Source of the DNA: an uncultured Bacillaceae bacterium
GTDB taxonomy: Bacteria > Bacillota > Bacilli > Bacillales > Caldibacillaceae
Direction of reading: 5' to 3'
DNA length: 64,000 nt
NCBI GenBank assembly: GCA_937951955.1
Contig: CALGAD010000107.1
Location: 62,001 to 126,000 of the forward strand
The notes under the pieces are model-generated. The model worked only from the letters and a program-made list of their open reading frames with translations. It was not told the origin of the DNA and made no database searches. This document shows, piece after piece, positions 58,442 through 64,000 of this stretch. Every line of letters starts with the position of its first letter. Position 1 is the first letter of the stretch. The position numbers and the translations under genes were made by a program.

Positions 58442-59014
58442 ATGTCCAAAATTATCAGGGCAATTGCATTCACTATATTTCTGTTCATGATTAATCCAGG
58501 AAGCAATCTTTCTGCAAGTTTAGCCAATGAATTTTCCCGGCTTGATTGGATTTGGCCGGCAGATGGAACAATTTCCGATACATATGGTACCAGATCAGGC
58601 AAACATGCAGGCGTTGATGTCGCCGCTGCAATCAATACACCGATTTATGCTGTTTCTTCAGGAGTAGTGACGAAATCGTATTACTCGACGACTTATGGGA
58701 ATGTCGTTTTTATTAAACATGAAGAAGGATATGAAACCGTCTATGCCCATTTGCAAAAAAGACTTGTAGCAGAAGGAGAACGGGTGGATCAAGGACAGGT
58801 GATCGGGACAATGGGAAGTACCGGTAAATCCTCCGGACCCCATCTTCATTTTGAGATTCATAAAGATGCCTGGACTGTACATAAGGAAAATGCCATCGAT
58901 CCCTTTTTAATTTTCGGTCAGGCAGACGTGGGAACGATGGTATTTGCGAGGAAACGTTCAGTGGAAGAAATAAAAGAAGTGATGAAACGGGAACAGGCAA
59001 AAAGTGGCGAATAA
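58442..59014 (+). CDS. Secreted M23 (LytM-type) peptidase
   Basis: A 190-aa zinc endopeptidase or its non-catalytic relative, acting on peptidoglycan peptides. The signal peptide is residues 1-29 (ending LSASLANE). Zinc-site motifs are complete: GKHAGVDVA (His, Asp near 57-63), VYAHL (His near 102) and GPHLHFEI (HxH near 135-137), so it is probably active. ATG 58442 follows GAGGAGG; upstream codons lack a site. It lies alone between the rsiX terminator and the ribU riboswitch. The target bond is not known. Confidence 0.88.
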   Translation: MSKIIRAIAFTIFLFMINPGSNLSASLANEFSRLDWIWPADGTISDTYGTRSGKHAGVDVAAAINTPIYAVSSGVVTKSYYSTTYGNVVFIKHEEGYETVYAHLQKRLVAEGERVDQGQVIGTMGSTGKSSGPHLHFEIHKDAWTVHKENAIDPFLIFGQADVGTMVFARKRSVEEIKEVMKREQAKSGE

Positions 59015-59087
59015 ATAGTTTAGAAATCATCCGTACCCGATGTTTTTTTCATAATTTTATTTTCATAAAAAAATTAGTTCGAAACAC

Positions 59088-59116
59088 TTCACTTTTTTTG
59101 TATAGTAGCTTATAAT
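59088..59116 (+). promoter_or_regulatory. Sigma-A promoter of the ribU leader
   Basis: TTCACT (59088-59093), 17-nt spacer, TATAAT (59111-59116), 24 bp before the riboswitch. Confidence 0.7.
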
Positions 59117-59139
59117 AAATTTAACAATAAAATAAAGAT

Positions 59140-59273
59140 TCATCTTCGGGGCAGGGTGAAATTCCCGACCGGCGGTAATGAGGCGTAAGCCTTTAGCCCG
59201 CGAGCCTGACATCAGGCAGGATTTTGGTGAGATTCCAAAGCCGACAGTTAAAGTCTGGATGGGAGAAGATGAA
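59140..59273 (+). ncRNA. FMN riboswitch (RFN element)
   Basis: The conserved RFN blocks are in order: GGGGCAGGGTGAAATTCCCG, CCGGCGGTAATG, AGCCCGCGAGC, GGTGAGATTCC, AAGCCGACAGTTAAAGTC and GGATGGGAGAAGAT. The closing P1 helix is TTCATCTTC / GAAGATGAA (59140-59148 with 59265-59273). The leader then has an ACATACTA / TAGTATGT hairpin (59283-59303) and a terminator (59329), as expected for a transcriptional off-switch by FMN. Confidence 0.97.
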
Positions 59274-59328
59274 GGTTTCGCTACATACTAGACCTTAGTA
59301 TGTCTAATTTCCCATGACGAAAAAACAT

Positions 59329-59358
59329 GCCCCCGAATGTTTCGGGGGCTTATTATTT
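59329..59358 (+). terminator. Riboswitch-controlled terminator before ribU
   Basis: A perfect 9-bp stem GCCCCCGAA / TTCGGGGGC (59329-59337 with 59341-59349), loop TGT, tail TTATTATTTG. It is the likely expression platform of the FMN riboswitch. Confidence 0.85.
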
Positions 59359-59422
59359 GTAACGAAACCTTACTTCTCTCTTCTTCACGAGCAGGATGAA
59401 TCGTAAGAAGGAGAGAATGGAA

Positions 59423-59986
59423 ATGAAAAAATCAAAAGTAAGTATGTATGTCACAATTGGAATGCTCAGCGCCATTAGTTACGTTTTAATGCTGCTGGAT
59501 TTTCCTTTGCCCGGTTTTCCGAGCTTCTTAAAAATTGACTTCAGTGATTTACCGGCATTGCTCGGTGCGATTATCATGGGCCCTGCAGCAGGTGTTATCA
59601 TTGAACTATTGAAAAATATTATCGATTTATTGACAACTGGTAGTGAAACCGGGGTTCCTGTCGGCCATATCGCCAATTTTGCCACGGGAACAACCTTTGT
59701 TTTAACGACCTATTATATTTACTGGAAAGTCAAATCGAAAAAAGGTTTAACGATTGCTTTGATCGCTGCCACTGTTGTTACAGCTTTAACCATGACTGTT
59801 TTAAATTATCTTATTTTTATCCCGATGTATGCAAAATTCATGAACTTTACATTGCCGAAAGAACTTGTTATCACCGCAATCTTACCTTTTAATTTACTCA
59901 AAGGAATCATCATGTCCTTTGCATTTTTCCTCATATTTACAAGAATGCAAGGCTGGATTCAAAAACAGATTATGAATTTTAGATAA
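59423..59986 (+). CDS. ribU: Riboflavin transporter RibU (FmnP, ECF S component)
   Basis: RibU binds riboflavin in the membrane and works with the shared ECF module for uptake. The 187 aa have six hydrophobic helices, with the family stretch FPSFLKIDFSDLPALLGAII near 32-51 and the conserved GPAAGVIIELLKNII near 54-68. ATG 59423 lies 9 nt after AAGGAG; ATG 59417 is closer. Expression is governed by the FMN riboswitch upstream. Confidence 0.96.
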   Translation: MKKSKVSMYVTIGMLSAISYVLMLLDFPLPGFPSFLKIDFSDLPALLGAIIMGPAAGVIIELLKNIIDLLTTGSETGVPVGHIANFATGTTFVLTTYYIYWKVKSKKGLTIALIAATVVTALTMTVLNYLIFIPMYAKFMNFTLPKELVITAILPFNLLKGIIMSFAFFLIFTRMQGWIQKQIMNFR

Positions 59987-60000
59987 TGATCAATAAATAC

Positions 60001-60028
60001 AAAGACTCCGTTTTGAGACGGAGTCTTT
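60001..60028. terminator. Bidirectional terminator between ribU and fer
   Basis: A perfect 11-bp stem AAAGACTCCGT / ACGGAGTCTTT (60001-60011 with 60018-60028), 6-nt loop, with T-rich flanks for both convergent genes. Confidence 0.85.
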
Positions 60029-60055
60029 TTAAATAAATTCTTTTGTATTGATTGC

Positions 60056-60304
60056 TTACTCGTATTTATCCGGATCTCCATCAAAAGGATTATCCGCAAT
60101 CCGAATCGATTCACTCGGACAAAATTCAAAGGCATCCAATAAATCCTCTTCCAATTCTTCAGGAACTTCGACCGTACCTGTATTATGATCTAGAATGGAA
60201 AAGGCAATTCCATCCTCATCATAGTCAAATATGTCCGGAGCACTTGCTGCACAAGCACCGCAAGCAATACAAGTATCTTTATCAACAATTGTGAATTTTG
60301 CCAA
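60056..60304 (-). CDS. fer: 4Fe-4S ferredoxin
   Basis: A small acidic electron carrier. The 82 aa equal the B. subtilis Fer. Cluster ligands are C11, C14 and C17 in TCIACGACAAS and the fourth Cys in FEFCPSESI near 62, so one [4Fe-4S] cluster is expected. TTG 60304 follows GGGAGGG; the ATG five codons upstream lies within that site. It converges on ribU and is divergent from ypbB, as in B. subtilis. Confidence 0.94.
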   Translation of the reverse strand: MAKFTIVDKDTCIACGACAASAPDIFDYDEDGIAFSILDHNTGTVEVPEELEEDLLDAFEFCPSESIRIADNPFDGDPDKYE

Positions 60305-60462
60305 CCAAAACCCTCCCAAAAATATGAATCCATCTATTTAATTGTAGGATTGGAATCGAGAAATTTCAATAAAGTTTGTGAAATATTTCATAAATATTCT
60401 CATGATCTCTTAATGTGAGATAGAGCAAATCATGGTAAAATGGTACGTAGGTGATGGATAAT

Positions 60463-61533
60463 ATGTTTCTTAAGGCATTGCTTTTAGCATGCATTGACCG
60501 ATTCCATGCGGAACGAACGGTGCAAGCCGTTTATTATTTATTAACAGGAAAAAAATCTGCCCAAACCATTCAAGATACTGCCTGGTATGGGTTGCAAAAA
60601 TACTTTAATATCATTCCCGATTTATCAAAAAGGGATTTTGATCAATGTTTAAACGCCTTAACAGAGCAACGGTTAATTACGATCGATAAGCAAACGGCGC
60701 AAATAACGAGCAGAGGGCGGCAATTGTATAAAGATATTACCAAACAATATGCGATTCCTGCCGGATTCAACGGTTTTAAATATCAACAAGTAGAAGTTCG
60801 TTTCTGGCAACGTTTGAGTTTGCTCGTACAAACTTTATCCCACTGGTCTTATGGAAAAACACGTTTTATTCCCGTACAAAGGGATCTGGTCGTTCAACAG
60901 GAAGTAAAACGCTGGATTTACCAAATGAGTGAACGATACGACAAAAAATTATTACCGGAACGGTTTTCTCATGAATTGATCCAGCTTTTAGAACATGTGG
61001 AAAAAGCGGAGCTCCAGCCGGAATTATTTGTGTATCGCTTATCCGGTTATGAACGCTCAGGTCTGACACCCCGGCAAATTGCCGAACGGTTGAAATTAGA
61101 GGAACAGTATTATCAACTGCTCTTTCGCTCGATTTTGCATCAAATGATTGCTCTTACTGCCAATCATCGAGACGATTTTCCCTTGTTCACTTCACTTACC
61201 CGGGATTTGCAAAAACCTGTTGTTTTAACTCGATCCAGCTACATTACATACCAATTGTTACAACAAGGAAAGACATTGGCTGAAATTGCTAGAGAACGTC
61301 AATTGAAAAAAAGTACGATTGAAGATCATATCGTGGAAATCGTCCTGATGAATCCTGAATTTTCCATTCAACCGTATGTGAGTAAAAGTTTGCAGGAGAA
61401 AATCATTTCCGCTGTCAACAGGTGCAAATCGCGCAAATTAAGGCGGATTAAAGAACTCGTCCCCGAGGCCGATTATTTCTCCATCCGTCTCGTATTATCG
61501 GCCTGGCCGAAAATCGTCGAATATTATCGTTAA
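60463..61533 (+). CDS. ypbB: YpbB, helix-turn-helix protein encoded with RecS
   Basis: A 356-aa protein with an N-terminal segment DRFHAERTVQAVYYLLTGKKSAQTIQD typical of YpbB (core RTVQAVYYLL) and a C-terminal RQC-like helix-turn-helix (QGKTLAEIARERQLKKSTIEDHI, near 277-299). Such domains are found on RecQ helicases, and YpbB always precedes recS, so it may supply the DNA-binding part that RecS lacks; this is inference. ATG 60463 lies 8 nt after AGGTGA. recS starts 14 bp after its stop. Confidence 0.88.
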   Translation: MFLKALLLACIDRFHAERTVQAVYYLLTGKKSAQTIQDTAWYGLQKYFNIIPDLSKRDFDQCLNALTEQRLITIDKQTAQITSRGRQLYKDITKQYAIPAGFNGFKYQQVEVRFWQRLSLLVQTLSHWSYGKTRFIPVQRDLVVQQEVKRWIYQMSERYDKKLLPERFSHELIQLLEHVEKAELQPELFVYRLSGYERSGLTPRQIAERLKLEEQYYQLLFRSILHQMIALTANHRDDFPLFTSLTRDLQKPVVLTRSSYITYQLLQQGKTLAEIARERQLKKSTIEDHIVEIVLMNPEFSIQPYVSKSLQEKIISAVNRCKSRKLRRIKELVPEADYFSIRLVLSAWPKIVEYYR

Positions 61534-61547
61534 ATTGTGGTGGTAGT

Positions 61548-63023
61548 ATGCAACTTGAGCAAATATTATATGAAAAATTTTCTTATAAAGGGTTTCGCTT
61601 AGGACAGAAAGAGATCATTGAATCCGTCCTGGCAGGTCATGATACACTGGCGGTCCTGCCGACGGGAAGTGGTAAATCGCTCTGCTACCAATTGCCGGGC
61701 CTGATCATTGAGGGAATAACAATCATCGTTTCCCCGCTCCTTTCTCTGATGCAGGACCAGGTCGAACAGCTGAAAGCGAAGGGGATCAAGCAAGTTGTCG
61801 CGCTAAATTCATTTTTAACCTTGGCGGAACGAAAATTTGTTTTAAAAAATCTTGCGACATATAAATTTATTTATACGTCTCCGGAAATGTTACAAAACGA
61901 ACACATACTCACCGCTCTGCGCAAACTCCCGATTCGATTGTTTGTCGTCGATGAAGCGCATTGTATTTCGCAATGGGGCTATGACTTTCGTCCGGATTAT
62001 TTAGAGCTTGGTGTGATCCGGCAACGATTAGGAAATCCACAAGTTCTCGCTTTAACCGCCACAGCCCGCAGACAGGTCCGCGAAGATATTCAAGCATCAT
62101 TACAAATGACGGGAACGAAAGAGTTTTTATATCCGATCGATCGAAAAAATATTGCCCTTCAAGTGGAACGATTTGACACTCAAAATGAAAAAAGTGAACG
62201 GTTGCTTGAACTCGTGAGGGATTTACAGGGCCCGGGGATCATCTATTTTTCCAGCAAGAAAATGGCCGATTATTATGCCACTTTATTAGGTCAAAACAAC
62301 TATCGGGTAGCTTCTTATCATTCGGAAATTGAGCAGGAACAACGAATTTTACTCCAGCAGCAGTTTTTGTACGGAGAAATCGATTTAATATGTGCCACGA
62401 GCGCCTTTGGTATGGGAGTAAATAAAGAAGATATTCGCTATTGCCTGCATTACCATCCACCGGTCGATTTGGAATCGTATTTTCAGGAAATTGGCCGTGC
62501 TGGCCGCGATGGGAAAAATAGTATTGCGATTATGCTCTATTGTCCAGACGATTACTATTTACAAACTCAACTAATCGCCAATGAATTGCCTGATCGCGGG
62601 CAAATTCATTATTTTGCTCGCTGGAAGGAGGAGCAACAGAAACAGCTGCGAGGAAATTCAAGCGATGTGCAAATGGCTGAATATCCTCCTGGTTTTACCG
62701 AAATCCAGTTTCGGTTGCTGGAAAAATTTTATCAGCGGATAAATCATGTCGATCAATTTATATCAACGACGTCTACCTTTGTTGAAAAGCGACTTGCCTG
62801 GAAACAGGAAAAGTTACAAGAAATCACCGAATGGATTCATTCAACCGGTTGTCGCCGCAAAAAATTACTGGAATATTTTGAAGAGACACAGTCGGAGATT
62901 GCCGAGCCGTGCTGTGATTCATGTGGTTTCGATATCCGGATATTTTTCCAACGCGAGGACCGGGTAAACAATCCGGAAAGTTTAAACTGGAAAAAACGTA
63001 TTTATGAACTCTTTCATGTATAA
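61548..63023 (+). CDS. recS: RecQ-family DNA helicase RecS
   Basis: An ATP-dependent 3'-5' DNA helicase for recombination repair. The 491 aa (496 in B. subtilis) carry Q-motif FRLGQKEII, Walker A LPTGSGKSLCYQ near 38, the DEAH box VVDEAHCISQWGYDFR near 130, and motifs V and VI in ATSAFGMGVNKEDIRYCLHY and QEIGRAGRDGKN near 320. A zinc-binding CCDSC is near the end. It lacks the HRDC domain of long RecQ proteins. ATG 61548 follows GTGGTGG. Confidence 0.96.
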   Translation: MQLEQILYEKFSYKGFRLGQKEIIESVLAGHDTLAVLPTGSGKSLCYQLPGLIIEGITIIVSPLLSLMQDQVEQLKAKGIKQVVALNSFLTLAERKFVLKNLATYKFIYTSPEMLQNEHILTALRKLPIRLFVVDEAHCISQWGYDFRPDYLELGVIRQRLGNPQVLALTATARRQVREDIQASLQMTGTKEFLYPIDRKNIALQVERFDTQNEKSERLLELVRDLQGPGIIYFSSKKMADYYATLLGQNNYRVASYHSEIEQEQRILLQQQFLYGEIDLICATSAFGMGVNKEDIRYCLHYHPPVDLESYFQEIGRAGRDGKNSIAIMLYCPDDYYLQTQLIANELPDRGQIHYFARWKEEQQKQLRGNSSDVQMAEYPPGFTEIQFRLLEKFYQRINHVDQFISTTSTFVEKRLAWKQEKLQEITEWIHSTGCRRKKLLEYFEETQSEIAEPCCDSCGFDIRIFFQREDRVNNPESLNWKKRIYELFHV

Positions 63024-63087
63024 GCCTTGAATTCTATCATTATCAAGTTTGAATAAATATAATTTTCCGTTCATCGCAAACAAACCT

Positions 63088-63109
63088 CATGCTAAGCATG
63101 ATTTTTTTT
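63088..63109 (+). terminator. Terminator after recS
   Basis: CATGC / GCATG (63088-63092 with 63096-63100), loop TAA, then A and T8. Confidence 0.7.
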
Positions 63110-63152
63110 AAAGGAAAAGGTCACGTATTTTCTGGAAAGTGGGGCACACATC

Positions 63153-63734
63153 ATGGAATGGAAAACGAATAATGAATTTTTTTCACATGGTGAGTTTGAA
63201 AAATACATGGCTTCACATCTTCCACCACGGAGTGAAGTTCATCGCAGAAAGAGACGCCGGGCGGCTAAAAAAAGACGACGGGTTAAAGCAAGCAATGAAC
63301 CTTTACAAAGACAAGGAAATTTAAAGATACAAAAACACGAATCGGAAAACTACGGTTTATCGCGTCTGCAGGCAAGGGAAGAGATGAAACGAAAAAAATT
63401 AGCAAGCGAGAAAAGAAGAAAACCGGAAAGAGAAAATAAAATTGCCAAAAACAAAACACCACATATTGTCAGTGAAACTATAAATAAGAGCGAAACGAAA
63501 CAAACACCGGAACAGATCCCGTCCCGGATGAGAAAGCGCAAAAAACAGGAAGCGGCAGTTGAGGAACGGCGGTTCCGTTTGTTCGCTATTCGCATCTTAA
63601 CTTTTTTATTTATTTTACTGCCGATTATAATCATTCTCGTCTTTTTCTATTTCAATAGTGATGACCGACCGGCCAACATACCATTCGAAAATGAGGAGAA
63701 GGGGAGTTTTGAACAAGTTGAAATTGAAAATTAA
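63153..63734 (+). CDS. Basic single-pass membrane protein, YpbE-like N-terminal part
   Basis: A 193-aa protein with a long, very basic cytosolic part (RRKRRRAAKKRRR near 32-44; about 1-140, probably disordered or helical), one membrane helix (about 148-170, LTFLFILLPIIIILVFFYF) and a short acidic external tail. The motif HLPPRSEVHRRK near the start and the place after recS are those of ypbE. B. subtilis YpbE, however, carries a C-terminal LysM domain for peptidoglycan binding, which is absent here. The start at 63153 has only a weak GTGGGG upstream. Confidence 0.6.
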   Translation: MEWKTNNEFFSHGEFEKYMASHLPPRSEVHRRKRRRAAKKRRRVKASNEPLQRQGNLKIQKHESENYGLSRLQAREEMKRKKLASEKRRKPERENKIAKNKTPHIVSETINKSETKQTPEQIPSRMRKRKKQEAAVEERRFRLFAIRILTFLFILLPIIIILVFFYFNSDDRPANIPFENEEKGSFEQVEIEN

Positions 63735-63752
63735 TCATTCTCCTTTTCATAT

Positions 63753-63794
63753 CGTCCAGGCATGAATATTTTTCATAGCCTGGACGTATTTTTT
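63753..63794 (+). terminator. Terminator after the YpbE-like gene
   Basis: CGTCCAGGC-ATGAA (63753-63766) pairs with TTCAT-A-GCCTGGACG (63772-63786) with one bulged A, followed by TATTTTTTA. Confidence 0.85.
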
Positions 63795-63829
63795 AATAGT
63801 CAAAATGAAAAGGAATGAGGGATTGCATT

Positions 63830-64000
63830 ATGGACGAAGATATTAAAAATTTGGGGAACTGGACAGACGAAGCAACGAAACAAATGCTATACGGAGTGAT
63901 TAAAAGAAAACGGAAATTCGACAAGTTGTACAATTTTCATTTGATTATCATGTGGCTTACCCTTGGTGTCGTTTTGTTATTTTTTTATTACCTTTACCGA
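63830..64000 (+). CDS. ypbF: YpbF-like DUF2663 membrane protein (3' end cut by window)
   Basis: ATG 63830 lies 8 nt after GAGGG, and the frame is open to the last base (57 codons). The product begins MDEDIKNLGNWTDEATKQML, continues with a basic KRKRKFDK and enters a hydrophobic helix (about 38-56). This resembles DUF2663/YpbF, which follows ypbE in B. subtilis. Only the N-terminal third or so is visible, so the family is tentative. Confidence 0.6.
   Translation, partial: MDEDIKNLGNWTDEATKQMLYGVIKRKRKFDKLYNFHLIIMWLTLGVVLLFFYYLYR

Noticed and set aside
1..64000. CRISPR arrays, insertion sequences, prophage genes or toxin-antitoxin pairs.
   Set aside because: No spaced direct repeats, transposase, integrase other than the housekeeping xerD, phage structural genes or typical toxin-antitoxin pairs were seen.

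Overview
The window is a chromosomal segment of a Gram-positive endospore former of the Bacillaceae. The gene order follows the Bacillus subtilis recN-to-ypb region almost step by step: recN-spoIVB-spo0A, the branched-chain keto acid dehydrogenase operon, the yqj block (yqjE, yqjH, gnd, zwf, rnz, yqjQ, uvrX), the yqk block (yqkD, nudF, yqxK, spoIIM, fur, yqzK, xerD, deoB), dacF-spoIIA, spoVA, lysA, ribT-scpAB, dacB-spmAB, rluB-resABCDE, sigX-rsiX, ribU, fer, ypbB-recS-ypbE/F. There is no prophage, insertion sequence, CRISPR array or rRNA. One tRNA, tRNA-Ser(CGA), lies at 22.5 kb. Base composition is moderate, and TTG or GTG starts behind strong Shine-Dalgarno sequences are frequent.

Region by region: 0-5.5 kb holds DNA repair (recN, truncated by the window edge) and sporulation control (spoIVB, spo0A), then a glycerophosphodiesterase. 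5.6-11.6 kb is a catabolic operon (bcd, lpdV, bkdAA, bkdAB, bkdB) that makes branched-chain acyl-CoA; a cre site marks carbon catabolite control. 11.7-20.6 kb holds the mini-gene prli42, a peptidase, an orphan CheW protein, Pol IV, the pentose phosphate genes gnd and zwf, RNase Z and small redox genes. 20.7-29.4 kb is the most variable part: an SOS-controlled uvrX-yolD pair, tRNA-Ser, a PadR-controlled yknWXYZ-type ABC exporter operon on the minus strand, yqkD and two small unrecognised genes. 29.5-36.8 kb holds repair and nucleotide genes, spoIIM, PerR-boxed fur, xerD, deoB and pdp. 37-49 kb is dominated by sporulation (dacF, spoIIAA-AB-sigF, a shortened spoVA operon, dacB-spmA-spmB), with lysA, ribT and scpAB between. 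49.3-58.3 kb is cytochrome c maturation and redox signalling (resABCDE) followed by sigX-rsiX. 58.4-64 kb holds an M23 peptidase, an FMN riboswitch with ribU, ferredoxin, ypbB-recS and two membrane proteins.

Regulatory sites can be read directly and agree with the genes they precede: sigma-H promoters before spo0A and spoIIAA, sigma-E promoters before spoIIM and dacB, a sigma-F promoter before dacF, a sigma-X promoter before sigX, LexA boxes before uvrX, a PerR box on the fur promoter, a cre site before bcd, and a near-consensus Rex box on the gnd promoter.

I see no wholly new multi-gene system. The departures from the usual layout are the main points of interest: spoVA lacks spoVAC, AD and AE; ribT is present without the riboflavin biosynthesis genes while a riboswitch-controlled riboflavin importer lies 15 kb away; the bkd operon lacks ptb, buk and bkdR; a CheW-only gene stands among metabolic genes; and several structured non-coding stretches have no assigned role.
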